Shown here: positions 1-11,022 of the stretch, piece after piece
Position numbering within the stretch: the stretch's first letter is position 1
How the letters are laid out: every line of letters starts with the position of its first letter
Assembly (NCBI RefSeq): GCF_950295315.1
Contig: NC_080165.1
Coordinates: forward strand, 10,908,093 to 10,972,092
Direction: 5' to 3'
Origin: Erinaceus europaeus
Taxonomy: Eukaryota; Chordata; Mammalia; Eulipotyphla; Erinaceidae
Length of the DNA: 64,000 nucleotides
The notes under the pieces: generated by a model
Told to the model about the DNA's origin: nothing
Databases searched by the model: none
The model's input: only the letters and a program-made list of their open reading frames with translations
Program-made: the position numbers and the translations under genes

Positions 1-266
1 GCCATCCAGGAGAGGAGGGGCCTCTCCACTAACAGTCCCTGCTTTTATCACCCCCTGGCCAGGCAACAACAGCAAGCCCAGGGCTGGATTTCCCAGCTCC
101 CCTAGAGGGGCCGTTTGACTGGTTTAAACTACTGAGGCCTCCAGAGCCCTGGAGAGATGCAGTCCATTCAGCTCCCACTTTCCAGCTCAGCCCCCCTCCC
201 CCCACCCACATGCCTTTCACCTCCTTTGCAGGATGAGGAGGGATGCTGTGTCCAGAGAGGGATTTT

Positions 267-467
267 GGGGCTGGGTGATGGTGCACCTGGTTGAACACAC
301 ATGTTACAATGTGTGAGGACACAGGTTCGAGCCCCCAGTTCCTACCAGCAGGAGGGAAGCTTTGCAAGTGGTGAAGCAGGACTGCAGGTGTCTCTCTGTT
401 TCTTTCCCTCTCTAGCTCCCCTTTCCCTCTCAATTTCTGACTGTCTCTATCCAATAAGTAAATAAAG
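267..467 (+). mobile_element. B-type tRNA-derived SINE
   Basis: The tRNA-like head (GTGCACCTGGTTGAACACAC) is followed by a B-box-like GGTTCGAGCCCC, a gene-body block GCAAGTGGTGAAGCAGG, a CT-rich stretch and an end in AATAAGTAAATAAAG. It is full length for this type. Its tail abuts the pair of A elements that follows. Confidence 0.9.
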
Positions 468-477
468 ATAATACAAG

Positions 478-764
478 GGAGTCGGGCGGTAGCTCAGTGG
501 GTTAAGCGCAGGTGGCACAAAGCGTAAGAACCAGTGTAAGGATCCAGGTCCAAGCCCCCGGTTCCCCACCTGCAGGGGAGTCGCTTCACAGGCGGTGAAG
601 CAGGTCTACAGGTGTCTGTCTTTCTCCCCCTCTCTGTCTTCCCCTCCTCTCTCCACTTCTCTCTGTCCTATCCAACAACGACATCAACAACAACAACAAT
701 AACTACAGCAATGAAACGTCAAGGGCAACAAAAGGGAATAAATAAAAAACATTTAAAAAAAGAT
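478..764 (+). mobile_element. A-type tRNA-derived SINE, first of a head-to-tail pair
   Basis: The head GGGAGTCGGGCGGTAGCTCAG, B-box-like text, CACAGGCGGTGAAGCAGG, the CT-rich block, CCTATCCAACAACG and a CAACAA tail are all present. It sits directly before a second A element in the same orientation. Confidence 0.93.
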
Positions 765-765
765 A

Positions 766-1107
766 GGGGGTTGGGCGGTAGCGCAGCAGGTTAAGTGCAC
801 GTGGTGCAAAGCGCAAGGACCGGCGTAAGGATCCCGGTTCGAGCCCCCGTTTCCCCACCTGTAGGAGAGTCACTTCACAGGCGGTGGGGCAGGTCTGCAG
901 GTGTCTGCCTTTCTCTTTCCCTCTGTCTTCCCCTCCTCTCTCCATTTCTCTCTGTCGTATCCAACAATGAACAACATCAACAACAACAATAATAACCACA
1001 ACAAGGCTACAACAAAAGGTGGGGGGGAATGGCCTTCAGGAGCAGTGGATTCATGATGCAGGCACTGAGCCCCAGCAATAACCCTGGAGGCAAAAATAAT
1101 AATAATA
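766..1107 (+). mobile_element. A-ext tRNA-derived SINE, second of the pair
   Basis: This has the same head and body as the preceding A copy, but carries the extra 3' segment (GGAGCAGTGGATTCATGATG ... CAATAACCCTGGAG) and an AAT-repeat tail. The 10-mer ATAATACAAG stands at 468-477, before the first copy, and at 1108-1117, after this one. That is what one insertion of a dimer would leave. Confidence 0.92.
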
Positions 1108-1117
1108 ATAATACAAG

Positions 1118-2578
1118 AAAGAGAGAGCGAACTTTCTAGGTCCACTTAGGCATTCAATGACTTTCTATCTTCAGCAAACTTCATCACAACCCCTCCCCCC
1201 CCCCCGAAGTCAGTTATAGTAGTGGGAGCATGTAACTCTTAACTCGGTCGTGTTTAATAGCATCTGTCATCTCTGGGACACTCCATGGTGCTTCCTAGCA
1301 TGGGCGAGTGGCCTGAAATGCATGGACCCCTGCTCTGCTGTCACCCCCACTCAAGAGGAGGCCCTCCACTGTGCTCTCTGCCTTTCCAGGAAGATGGGGC
1401 TGGAAGCACCCTTCACGAACCCAAGTAGCGGTGAGACTGCACCTTGTAGGTGGGATTCCCCACCCCCAACCAGGCACCGAGGACCTCGATTCCTGCTGGT
1501 CAAGGACAGGAGTTGTATATTTCTCTGGGCTTGGCCCCAGCACATGTGAGATTAATGGGTTCAGAAGATGATAAGATCAGACGTCTCAAACAGTCCCCCA
1601 GAGCTCCTTTCTGGGCAACAGGAATCCATCCAAAGCCAATTACAGAGAAGAAAGACCTTCCTGCCTAAATAACCCCCTGGCCCCTCCCAATCTCAGAGGT
1701 CCCAGTGCTGCTGGTGACAGAGATGGGGCGATGACAGTGGGCAGGGCCATGGGAAATGGGGGCAAATGAGTGACAGAAGCCAGGCTCCAGCTTAAAGTCC
1801 CAACACCAAGTGCTGTGCCAGCATTCCTCGGTGGGGCTGGTATTTTTAGGACATTTTTTTTTTTTTTTTAATGAAGCTTGATAGTCAAGTAAAAAACGAA
1901 CGTGCACCGGTCAGAGCGAGCTGTCCCGGTGCAAAACGCAGAATGGCACACGTGTTCCTTTCCTTGGCCCAGGAGTCAGTCCTGGGTCAGGAGCCAGAGA
2001 ACCAGGTGGCCCCACCGGCCAGATGACCAACACTCTCCCACAGCCTTGATCTCCTCCCAGCCATGAAGTCAGGAACAACCTGTACAGACAGAGAAAATAG
2101 GAGAACTTGCGAAACCATGGCATCTCTGTACTCCCCGAACATGCCTGAGGAAACTCTTTCAAAGCCCCTAAGACGCGTCACCCCAATTTGGGAAGAAAAC
2201 ATGGTTCATTACTTCCAGGCCTGCCAACAGTCACACAGACCACACCGGTTTGCCCCGGGATGAAGAGGCGGGAAGAAGCCCCACAGTGTCCTGGAGAGCA
2301 GCTCCAGTCACTTCACAGGTCAGGGACTGGAAGAGACACTTGTTCACAACACTATGCTGGAGGCCAGAAACGTTCCGGCACGTTCCCAGTCTGCAAATAG
2401 AATTTTCTTAAGGAAAAAAAAAAAAAAAAGAAATCTAGCAGATTAAACAACCATGTACTTATTACCTGGCCATGGAGAAAACGCTGTTTGCAGGGAAGAA
2501 AGGGATGCACAATAAACTGCTCCTGGGCTTTCTCCTTCCTCAAGTTAACCCCTGATACTGTCCTCTGGTAGAAACAAG
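1118..2578. other. Unique sequence, no gene recognised
   Basis: This is single-copy-looking DNA with C-rich (1192-1205), T-rich (1855-1869) and A-rich (2414-2428) tracts. The open frames here are short, differ on the two strands and show no recognisable domain. I see no exon signal pair. Confidence 0.5.
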
Positions 2579-2590
2579 AAGAATCCTTTT

Positions 2591-2799
2591 GGGGGCGGGT
2601 GGTGGCACACCTGGTTGTGAGTGCACATGTTACAGTGTGCAAGGACCCAAGTTCAAGCCCCTCAGTCCCCACCTGCAGGGGGAAAGCTTCACAAGTGGTG
2701 AAGCAGGGCTGCAGGTGACTCTCTCTCTCCCCTTCCTTTTTGAATTCTGGCTATCGCTATCCAATAAATAAGCAAAGGTAATAAAAAAATTAAAAAAAA
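2591..2799 (+). mobile_element. B-type SINE with 12-bp target-site duplication
   Basis: This is a full-length B copy. The flanking direct repeat AAGAATCCTTTT occurs at 2579-2590 and 2800-2811, a textbook target-site duplication from L1-type retrotransposition. The perfect repeat suggests a fairly young insertion. Confidence 0.96.
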
Positions 2800-3061
2800 A
2801 AGAATCCTTTTAAAGTTTCATCCACAAGAAACACTGACTTTTTAAAAAACCTCTGGCTGAGATTCATTGAGTGGGATGAGAGATGAGTAGACAGATAGAC
2901 AGAGCAATTCTTATTTGGCCTTTTCCATGGGGATGGAGAAGTGCCTCAATATTATTACCACATACTCAGTGCAATCCAAGCTCACATTTTAAGCAAATGC
3001 ACCTTTCTTTTTTGTTTTTGTTGTTTTTTTTTTTTACTTTTTCTTTTCCCTTTAGACACAT

Positions 3062-3307
3062 TTTTAAAAATTATCTTTTTGGCATAGAGACAGCCAGAAA
3101 CCAAGAGGGTAGGGGAAGACAGAGAAGAAGGGGGAGGGAGGGAGGGAGGGAGAGAGAGAGAGAGGGAGAGAGACAGACACCCCCCCACAGCCTTGCTTCA
3201 CCACTTGCAAAGCTTTTCTCCTGCAGGTGGTGGGGGTGGGCTTGAACCCAGGTCCTTGTGCACTGTAACAGGTGCACTCAACCAGGTGCGCCACCACCTG
3301 GCTCCCC
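3062..3307 (-). mobile_element. B-type SINE
   Basis: On the minus strand the order is GTGGCGCACCTGGTTGAG, B-box-like GGTTCAAGCCC, GCAGGAGAAAAGCTTTGC, an expanded CT-rich block, then a tail. The CT block has grown into (CCCT)n/(CT)n, seen on the plus strand as GGGA/GA at 3127-3177. Confidence 0.93.
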
Positions 3308-3419
3308 CTTTTTTTCTTTATTTTTCCACCAAGGTTATGGATGAGTCTTGGTGACCCTATGATGACTTCACCATTCCTGGAGGTCAATTATTATTTTTTC
3401 CCTCTCCTTTCTCTCTCTT

Positions 3420-3548
3420 TTATGATAGAGGCACATACAGGGGGGGAGATGAACTCTCTCTCTCCCTCTCTCACTCCTCCTTCAATTTCTCTTGATCAAA
3501 TAAATAAATAAAAGAAAGAAAGAAAGAAGGAAAGAAAGAGAAAAAAAA
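3420..3548 (+). mobile_element. 3' SINE remnant with GAAA microsatellite
   Basis: The CT-rich block and an AAATAAATAAATAAA tail are present without a tRNA head, followed by (GAAA)n-like sequence at about 3512-3548. It is probably a 5'-truncated B-type copy. Confidence 0.45.
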
Positions 3549-4032
3549 GCTGCTAGGTCTTAATATTTCTAGCTATGGTCACTACACATGATTCGTTTTC
3601 AACAACTAGTGGTGTCTGTCTGTCTTTGCTGTGTGCTGGGAGCCCTGGAGAAACACTCAAAGGCGCACCCTTCCTGCACAGAGCTAAGCATCATGGCTAC
3701 CAAGTACTCTTCTGCACCCTGGGCTTCAGGCAGGTTTGGTGTCCATGGTCGGTCCTGAAATACAGTGGCTGTTCTGAAACATAGTCCGCCAAGGCTCCAG
3801 ATGACAGAGCAGACACAGGAATTCCAATCCAAGGCAAAACACAATATGAGCCAAATATTCTGAGAGCAGCAGGGCTCACTGGAAGGCACGAGGGTGGCAG
3901 GGCAGAAGTCAGTCTGAGTGTGCGGATCTGGCTTCCGGGAGACCGGGCCATCCGGAGGGCAATGCCCGGGGAAAGCATGGACCCCAGAGGGATGTGTGGC
4001 AACCCCATTAGCATCCGAGGTGCCGCACTTGT
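3549..4032. other. Unique sequence, no gene recognised
   Basis: The minus strand is open for more than 100 codons in two frames (3599-4066 and 3697-4014), but one frame runs into the neighbouring SINE. Neither shows a recognisable domain or clean exon boundaries. Confidence 0.4.
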
Positions 4033-4199
4033 GGGGCTGGGTGGTGGCGCACCTGGTTAAGTGCACATTACCATGCTCAAGGACCTGGGTTCAAACCCCC
4101 GGTGCCCAGATGCAGAGGGAAAGTTTCACAAGTGGTGAAGTAGTGTGGTAGGTCTCTCTCTCTCTCCCCTCCAACTTCCTTCTCAAATTTTTTAAAAAA
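4033..4199 (+). mobile_element. B-type SINE, shortened
   Basis: The head GGTGGCGCACCTGGTTAAGT, the B-box-like segment and CACAAGTGGTGAAG are intact. The CT-rich region is short and the AATAAATAAA end is replaced by an A-rich tail. Confidence 0.9.
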
Positions 4200-4371
4200 G
4201 GTATATGTATTCATTTATGAGGAGGGAAAAAGAGAGAACATCACACTGGCTTGAGTTTGGGACATTTCACTTGCAAGTTCTTTTTTTTTTAAAGTTTTTA
4301 AAAAGTGTTGTACTTTCACTTTTCTCTGGGAAATAGAGATTTATTGGGAATGTCAAATTGCTAGGGTTTTT

Positions 4372-4550
4372 TAAAAAAATTATTTATTTTGTGTAGAGCT
4401 AGAGATAAACCAAAAGGGAAGAGGAAGATATCGAAGGAGAGAGACGCCTGCAGCACTGTTTCACTCCTCCCCCTCCGCCACGGGTGGGAACTGGGGACTT
4501 GAACCCGTGTCCTTGTGCACCCTACCAGGTGCACCACTGCCCAGCTTCCC
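4372..4550 (-). mobile_element. B-type SINE, diverged
   Basis: The reverse-strand B head (GTGGTGCACCTGGTAGG) and GGTTCAAGTCCCC are recognisable. The central block is diverged (CCGTGGCGGAGGG in place of CTGCAGG), so it is an older copy. Confidence 0.82.
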
Positions 4551-4924
4551 TAAGGTTTAGTCTTTATTCCTTTTTTCAGGTGAAAATGCTCCTTTTTTGA
4601 AGCAAGATAATAAAACAGATAGTTGATATGGCTGTTTTTAAAGTCCCTGCTTGGCAGAAGGAAAACGTGATCTGGTGTCATAACTGCACCAATTCTGCTC
4701 AAGTCTCTGGGACACAAAAGCCCAGGAGTGGGGGTGGGGGGAGGTCCCTAACTGTGTGGACGCCCTGTGTGAGGCGGATGGGGAGCAAAGGGACTGCCCC
4801 ACTATGCCAAGTCCTAGCCAAAAGGGAAGACCTTTATTCCGTGGCTCTGAGAGCCCACAGGAGGGTCCCTATGTTGTTTCTAAAACCCTAGGGTAAAATA
4901 ACCATTGCCATGTTGTATTTGATT
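4551..4924. other. Unique sequence, no gene recognised
   Basis: An 87-codon plus-strand frame (4628-4891) has no recognised domain and no splice context that I trust. Confidence 0.4.
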
Positions 4925-5120
4925 TAAATATTTCCTTTCTTTCTTAGAGACAAAGAAAGTGAGAGGGAAGGGAAGATAGGGAGAGAGAGAGAGAACGAGA
5001 GAAACTGATAGCACTGCTTCTCCACTTGTAAAGCTTTCCTCTCCAAAGGTGGGGACCAAGGGGCTTGAACCCAGGTCCTTGCTCATTGTAATGTGGGCTC
5101 AGGCAGCTGGGCCACCACAC
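4925..5120 (-). mobile_element. B-type SINE
   Basis: Read on the minus strand: a degraded head, GGTTCAAGCCCCTTGG, AAAGCTTTACAAGTGGAGAAG, the CT-rich block and an AT-rich tail. Confidence 0.85.
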
Positions 5121-5136
5121 AACAAACCTCATACTC

Positions 5137-5335
5137 CTTTTTTTTTTGTTGTTGCCTCCAGGGCTATTGCTGGGACTGGGTGCTGCACTACGAATTCACT
5201 GCTCCTGGAGGCCATTTTTTTCCCTTTTGTTGCCCTTGTTGTTGTTTTGTTGCTGTTATTGCTGTCGTTGTTGTTGGATAGGACAGAGAGAAATGGAAAG
5301 AGGAGGGGAAGACAGAGAGGGGGAGAGAAAGATAT
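5137..5335 (-). mobile_element. A-ext SINE, tRNA head missing
   Basis: The 3' extension (minus-strand AGCAATAGCCCTGGAGGCAA), the CAA-rich tail region and the CTATCC/CT-rich block are present. The element stops inside the CT block, so the tRNA-like head is absent. Confidence 0.88.
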
Positions 5336-5711
5336 GGTTATCAGAGCGGGATAGCCAGGGGTTCTGGTGGAGAGAAAGCCCACTCTCTGGCCCCAGAAGC
5401 ACTCCACAAGCACGAGATGAATGTTACAAGAAAGAAGCTGCTGGGTTTGTGTGAGAAGTGTGGTGCAGCAGAAGGAATTCTGAACTGGGAGGACAGGGGA
5501 GGAGAAAGAGGGGCAAACAACCCAGTCCCGGGCTTCATCTTTCATTTATGGGGTTGATCAAGAAGCCCTGACACATTTTCGCACAGAAAAAAACAAACAA
5601 ACAAAAAAAAAAAAACAGAAAAAATACATGACTTTTCCGACAAGCCAATATTTATGAGACAGTAAAAAGTTGTGAGGTTACATTCAAGACAATATTGAAA
5701 AGAAAAACTAG
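5336..5711. other. Unique sequence, no gene recognised
   Basis: It contains an A-rich tract with CAAA/CAAAC repeats (5581-5620). No exon is recognised. Confidence 0.4.
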
Positions 5712-5749
5712 AGGCCTGAGAGTTAGCACTGTGGTTATCAAGCACTGGA

Positions 5750-6030
5750 GGGGGCCTGGCGATGGCTCACCCAGTTAAGCACGTATATCACTATGCACAG
5801 GGACCTGGGTTCGAGACCCCGCTCCCCCACCTGTTGGGGAGGGTGCTTCACGAGTGGTGAAGCAGGTCTGCAGGTGTCTATCTTTCTCTCTCTCTCTATC
5901 TGCCCACCCCCTCTAAATTTCTCTCTGCCCAGTCAAATAAAACAAGGGGGGGGGGGGAATGGCTACTGGGAGCAGTGGGATTGTAGTGCTGTCCCAGTGA
6001 TAAGCCTGGTGGCGATTAAAAGATGAAAGA
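5750..6030 (+). mobile_element. Extended tRNA-derived SINE, variant of A-ext/B
   Basis: The head GGCGATGGCTCACCCAGTTAAG, GGTTCGAGACCCC, GTGGTGAAGCAGGTCTGCAGG, the CT block, and a 3' extension GGAGCAGTGGGATTGTAGTG ... GATAAGCCTGGTGGC combine traits of types A-ext and B. It is probably an older subfamily. A short C-like piece (GTTAGCACTGTGGTTATC) lies just before it. Confidence 0.82.
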
Positions 6031-6035
6031 GAGAG

Positions 6036-6165
6036 GGGTCAGGGAGGAAGCACTGGACTCAAAAACACCAGGTCTGGAGTTTGATCCCCGGCATCTCAAG
6101 TGCCAGAGTAATGTTCTGGCTCCCCTCCACCGTGCCCCCATTAATAAGTAAATGTATTATTTCCC
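6036..6165 (+). mobile_element. D-type SINE, diverged
   Basis: The tRNA-like text GGAAGCACTGGACTC, GAGTTTGATCCCCGGCATC, then GCCAGAGTAATGTTCTGGCT and a TAATAAGTAAAT end identify an older D-related copy. Confidence 0.75.
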
Positions 6166-6302
6166 TTTTTTTTTTTTTTTTTTTGCCAGAGCACTGGTCA
6201 TCTCTGCTTATGGTGGTGTGGGGGATTGAACCTGGGACTTGGAAGCCTGAGGCATAGATGTTTGTTTGCATAACTTTTATGCGATCTCTCCCCTCCACCA
6301 CC
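6166..6302 (-). mobile_element. C-type SINE
   Basis: On the minus strand it reads GGAGAGATCGCATAAAAGTT, GCCTCAGGC, CAGGTTCAATCCCCCACACC, CCATAAGCAGAGATGACCAG. Its A tail is the plus-strand T run at 6169-6184. It lies tail to tail with the D copy. Confidence 0.88.
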
Positions 6303-6552
6303 CCCTCTCTCTATATGAAAACTAAATGGCTTGGAATAAAACTGAGAATGTTCATGGTCTGAGAGGAGCAGTAGCGGGAGGAAGGAGGGGTCACACTGGG
6401 GAGATGGGGAAGGAAGAGCAGGATGATGGTTTGGAAGGCAGCTCAGGGACACCACGTGCAGGTCCAGAATTAAATCAAATTTCACTCTGCTAATGAAACA
6501 GACCTATGCTGCTTCTGTGGGGTAAGTGCTGAAGAGGCTTTAGTCACAGGCA

Positions 6553-6579
6553 ACACACACACACACACACACACACACA
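6553..6579 (+). repeat. (CA)n microsatellite
   Basis: About 13 uninterrupted CA units stand in otherwise unique sequence. Confidence 0.98.
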
Positions 6580-6616
6580 ATGCCAGGCTAGGGAGACAAC
6601 ATAAAGGTGCTTCAAA

Positions 6617-6715
6617 AAAGATATTCAAGCCTGAGACTCTGAGCTCCCAGGTTCAACCCCCTACACCACTATAAAGCAGAGTTGAGCAGGGCTCTGATGG
6701 TAAACAAATAAAAAA
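6617..6715 (+). mobile_element. C-type SINE, 5' truncated
   Basis: It starts inside the tRNA-like part (AAGCCTGAGACTCTGAG), continues with CAGGTTCAACCCCCTACACC and GCAGAGTTGAGCAGGGCTCTG and ends in AAATAAAA. Confidence 0.78.
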
Positions 6716-7784
6716 CAAACCGCATGCTTCTGTCACTTAAAAAAAAAAAATAAAGGATCATAGAAAACCCACATGTTAGAGACAAGTCAAAGGTCATAGC
6801 GACCAGCAAGTCTCCCAGTGACGGACGCGGCCTCTCTGCCCTAATAGGGTGGCCGCTAGCCACATGTGGCCAGTGAGCATGTGAGTGAGGTCGATGTGAT
6901 TACTTCCGGGGCTACATTTACAAATCTACTTCAGGCTCGTTTATAGCAAGTCACTACACATGCTCAGCAACTACCACGTCAGATAAGTGCTGCCCTCAGG
7001 TTTTTTTTTTCCCCACCTGTAATCTTGAAGAACTTCTTAGGTGACTGTCTTCAGCTTGCTTGCTCGCTTCCTGAGGTTTTCAAATTGCAAAGACAGAATA
7101 AAGATGACCTTGGGAAGCTTTTTTTTTTTTTTTTTTTCTCTTCCATCCAAGGCATGGAGGAGAGCAGCTCTGCACTGTGATTCTCCATCCTGTCTCACTG
7201 TCTAAAGGAAATACCCTTAAAGCCGGCAATCGAGGGACGCGGCCCGAGCCAGGCTGACCGATCCTAAGTGAGTCACTCACTGGCTGTCAGCCCGTCCCGT
7301 CTACAAGAGACCTGCTCAGACTTCTGCATGACAGTCAGGGGTGAAACTGTGTGTGTCTTGACTGGACCCAGCCTATTCTACTTTGCTTTGAATGGGCTTT
7401 TATTTTGGTGGAGCTGGGGCCTCGCATGTGTGCAAAGTCACTGTCACCCAGTTGATCATCTTTTTTTTTTTCTCTTCCAGAGAGAGAGAGAGAGAGAGAG
7501 GAGAGAAACATCAGTACCAGAGCTTCCCGGTGTAGGCCGGGCTATCTCCTAGGCTACTGGGTCAATTTAAAAATATCAAATGAGTCCATTCTGGCATTCC
7601 GTGCAGTGATAACATATTTAGGAACAAAGTCTGCAAGATAGAATCTGGAAAGAGATGTGTCACAGGGATAAGCTTTTTTTTTTTTTAAATAAAAACTTAC
7701 ACTAATGCAACAACAGGCCTGATTTTTATAAAGTTATTTAAAAATAATATGAGGAAGAAGAGTTACTCTGTGAAAGTCTCTTTA
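6716..7784. other. Mostly unique sequence with poly-T and (GA)n
   Basis: T runs at 7001-7010 and 7115-7137 and (GA)n at 7480-7505 are visible. The part after about 7390 looks like degraded repeat, but I cannot assign it. No exon is recognised. Confidence 0.4.
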
Positions 7785-7830
7785 GTTATAGCCCAGTGCC
7801 CGGCACACAGTGGGCTTCCGCTGACTTCAC
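7785..7830 (+). mobile_element. Possible MIR/L2 3'-end relic
   Basis: The words AGCCCAGTGCCCGGCACACAG closely resemble the conserved 3' end shared by ancient mammalian MIR and L2 elements. The match is short, so this is tentative. Confidence 0.4.
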
Positions 7831-7935
7831 TCTCACTGCTAGGGGTGATGTGCTCAGGTGATAAGGGCCTACACACTGGAACAGGATCCCTACCCCTGGA
7901 ACTCAGGTTCAACATGGGCACTCTGAAATGGAAAA

Positions 7936-8127
7936 TGAGGGGCCGGACGGTGGCACATCTGGTTGCGCACAAGGACCCAGCTTCGAACCCCCGGTTCCCA
8001 CTTGCAGGGGGAAAGCTGCACAAGTGGTGAAACAGGGCTGCAGGCATGTCTCTCTCTCTCTCCCTCTCCCTCTTGATGTCTCACGGTCTCTATCCAATAA
8101 ATAAATAAATAAAGATAACAAAAAAAG
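7936..8127 (+). mobile_element. B-type SINE with internal deletion
   Basis: The head GACGGTGGCACATCTGGTTG goes directly to GCGCACAAGGACCC, losing the usual ATGTTACAG segment. The rest (GCACAAGTGGTGAAACAGGG, AATAAATAAATAAATAAAG) is intact. Confidence 0.92.
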
Positions 8128-8167
8128 AAATTGAGAATGACATTTTGACGCTTTTTTATTTTTTAAG

Positions 8168-8328
8168 GGCTGGGGAGACAGCATCGTGGTTATGCAAAAA
8201 GACTTTCATGCCTGAGGCACCAAAGGTCCCCGGGTTCAATCCCTGGCACCATCATAAAGTGAAAGCTGAGTGGTGCTCTGGTATAATCATCATCATAATA
8301 AATAAAATAAGAGGAAATAAATAAAGAA
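8168..8328 (+). mobile_element. C-type SINE
   Basis: GGAGACAGCATCGTGGTTATG, CGGGTTCAATCCCTGGCACC, AGCTGAGTGGTGCTCTGG and an AATAAATAAAGAAAT tail are all present. Confidence 0.92.
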
Positions 8329-8465
8329 ATGGGCCGGTGAAACAGCTCACTTGGGCAGTGTGACACCCAGCCACAGGTACAGCCCAGGTTTGAGTCCGGC
8401 CTCCATGTTCTGGATTCTTTTACTTTTTGCCGTTTGCCTCTCCTTCTCCATATGAAATAATAGTA
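8329..8465 (+). mobile_element. E-type tRNA-derived SINE
   Basis: It starts directly at the tail of the C copy with GGGCCGGTGAAACAGCTCAC and has CAGGTTTGAGTCCGGCCTCC as B-box-like text. Minus-strand relatives occur at 26228 and about 61700. Confidence 0.7.
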
Positions 8466-8471
8466 ACGTCC

Positions 8472-8656
8472 AGGCCCGGCGGTGGCACACCTGGTTAAGC
8501 ACTCACACTACAGTGCGCAAGGACCCGGGTTCGAGCCCTGCGGGGGTTGGGGGGGGGAGCTTCGTGCGTGGTGAAGCTGGGCTGCAGGTGAGGTGTCTCT
8601 ATCTCCCTCTCCTCTCTCAATTTCTGTCTCCATCCAGTAATAAATAATAATAAAGC
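8472..8656 (+). mobile_element. B-type SINE
   Basis: The head GGCGGTGGCACACCTGGTTAAG and GGGTTCGAGCCC are intact. A G-rich tract (8540-8559) replaces CCCCACCTGCAGGG, and the end is CCAGTAATAAATAATAATAAAG. Confidence 0.92.
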
Positions 8657-10332
8657 CAACATCAATAACTGAAAAATAAGTCAATGGGACCAGCCGCCGG
8701 TCTTCCAGAGATTGGAGGGGGCAAACTCTCCACCCAAGGGCACCCACTGTTCCCTGCTCACTGATCGCCACACCTGGATGGACAGCTGTGGCTCAGCCGC
8801 CAGCCCGGGGCATTCCAGCATCTAGTGTTGGCTCTGTACCAACAGCTTCAGTCCAGAAGCAGCACTGCTGTGTGTCAGCAGAGAGCCCCACTCTTGGCTG
8901 GAGGAGCTGCCCAGAGAGGACCCCTGAGCTCCAGCCCCGGAGGGGGGTGGAGGGGTGCAGGCAGGCGAGGCTGGGGTGTCGGCTCAGGGCAGGCGCAGAA
9001 GGTGATGTAAGAGTTTTCAGGAAACCTGTTTCAACACGGTAGGCGACTGCAGGGGAGGGAGGCCCGACTGGAAAGGGAACAAAGAAACAGCGGAAAGGTA
9101 AAGCTGAACACCTTTCAAAGGACTGTGGGACCCCAGGCGGCCAGCTGCTCCCTGGGGAAGAGGCAGAGGGGCCAGACGGGCCTGCAGAGCACCGGAGACA
9201 GACAGACGGGGAGCCGGCTGGGCCTCCACAGACACAGAGGGGGGCGGGGATCAGGAAGGGAAGATCTCTGCTGGAGAATCAGCACCTGGGCGGCGATCTG
9301 ATCGGGGCTGACGGTGCACAAGCTGGGCCCTCAGGCTCAGCCAGGTGAGCTGCAGGGGAGGTGCAGGATGGAGCAGGAGGAAGCTGGAGCCCTGAGAGCA
9401 GAAAGTGCTGGAGGGAGGAGACCGAGTGAGTTCAGGTGAGCGTGAAAGCGCTGGTGACCACAGCACTACCTGCATCTGGAAGGCAGCACAGAGAACACCC
9501 AGCAGCCACTCAGACACTGGCTGCACTGATGTGGAAATCACCCCCCACACCCCAGCAGCAGGAGGAAGAGGGGGAAAGGACTGTGCCTTAAGCATCAAAG
9601 GACCCCAGAAGTTGGCAGGAAGAACACTGTGGGGGCACAGCATAGTTCCCCTCCCTTCCTTTCTCTTTATCATTTTTTGGGGGGCGTGGCTAACGCTTTC
9701 TCTCAGTTACTGGTCCATGGGTACAGTTTCTCATCTTCCTGTGATGATTTCTCTAGGCCCCAACTTAGGTCCCTTCCCGCCATCCTGCCCCAGGCGTCCC
9801 AGTGCCTCCTCCCAGAGTCCTTTGCTGCAATCCACCACTCCCCATACTCTGAATCCCCTTTCTCTCACCACTGCTCCCTGAGCAAGCAAATAAGAGTGTT
9901 CTGGCTCCAAAGTTTATGGAACACGGTGTCTGACGGCAAAAGGGACAAAGGTTTCCGAGTGCCAACCCCAAACACCTCAACCCCACCGGCTAAATCTCAC
10001 ACTTCTAACCGCAATGCACTTTGGGGTTGAGAGGGGCCAGGGCTTCCAACCTCCTAGGAGAACTGTTCAATGGCACTCAGTTGGCATGAGCGAGGTTAGA
10101 TGTTCTTTTTTATTATTATTTTTTCAGGCCAATTCTCTCTCTCTTTTGTTTGCCAAACTGAAGGCTTCTGCCATCCCTTGCACTTCTGTTCCGGCACAGC
10201 AGCAAATCAGCCGGAGGAGACGGAACAGCAGGAAGAGCAGCTTTGAGGCAACCTCTGCCAACCCCTCCTCCTCTCCCTGCTGCCCAGACCAGCGACTGTC
10301 TCACAGAGGAAAGTTCCAGACTCTGTGTGAAC
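8657..10332. other. Unique GC-moderate block, no gene recognised
   Basis: This is about 1.7 kb without recognisable SINEs. It is purine-rich at 8930-9420 on the plus strand. Frames of about 130-160 codons exist on both strands (9251-9673 minus, 9405-9881 plus) but overlap each other, contain no recognised domain, and look like chance frames in GC-rich DNA. Confidence 0.45.
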
Positions 10333-10343
10333 AGAAAAACCTG

Positions 10344-10565
10344 GAGGTCAGGTGGTGGCACACCTGGTTAAGTGCACATGATACAGTGTGCAAGGACCCG
10401 GGTTCAAGTTCCCGGTCCCCACCTGCAGGTGGAAAACTTCACAAGTGGTGAAGCAGGGCTGGCTGCAGGTGTCTCTCTGTTTCTCTCCTTCTCTATCACC
10501 CTCTTCCTTCCCAATTTATCTCTGTCTCTATCCAATAAATAAATAAAGATGGTAAATGAAAGAAA
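10344..10565 (+). mobile_element. B-type SINE with 11-bp target-site duplication
   Basis: This is a full-length B copy flanked by AGAAAAACCTG at 10333-10343 and 10566-10576. Head, B-box-like segment, body and AATAAATAAATAAAG tail are intact, so it is a relatively young insertion. Confidence 0.96.
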
Positions 10566-10576
10566 AGAAAAACCTG

Positions 10577-11022
10577 AGGATAAGCTCTGGCTTGCAGAAA
10601 AGTCAAAATGCCAGCAGTCTGGGGATGAAACATCACACTCAGGGCTCCACAGGAGGCAGCAGCTGTTTCTGACAGGCTGGAAACTGGGGGGACATGGGAG
10701 CTGGGCTGGGGGAGAGGCCACCTGTATCTGCACGGCGTCTGTGCCTGCCTGGTGGGACTGCCAGCAAGGACGCAGCAGTTCTAATTCCAGCAGGCTGAGC
10801 GCACAGACAAAGGAGGGCTGGCAAAGTTGACCTAAACGACAACAAATAATGGGCCCACCTGCGAGGGAGGAAACACTTAATAATTAAGAGTTTCAAAGGA
10901 TGCAGGGAAAGTAACCTGCTGAGAAGCAGCTCACAATGTTTGGGAAACAATGCATCGGTCCAATTACCTCAACTTCCCCAGTGGAAGGGGAGACCCCCTT
11001 TTGATTAGTGTATGTTATTGAA
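10577..11022. other. Unique sequence, no gene recognised
   Basis: No exon signals, repeats or RNA genes are recognised here. Confidence 0.4.

Noticed and set aside
478..1107. tRNA genes at SINE heads (A-box and B-box text in many elements)
   Set aside because: The internal promoter words belong to tRNA-derived SINEs. None folds into a full cloverleaf with a discriminator and terminator.
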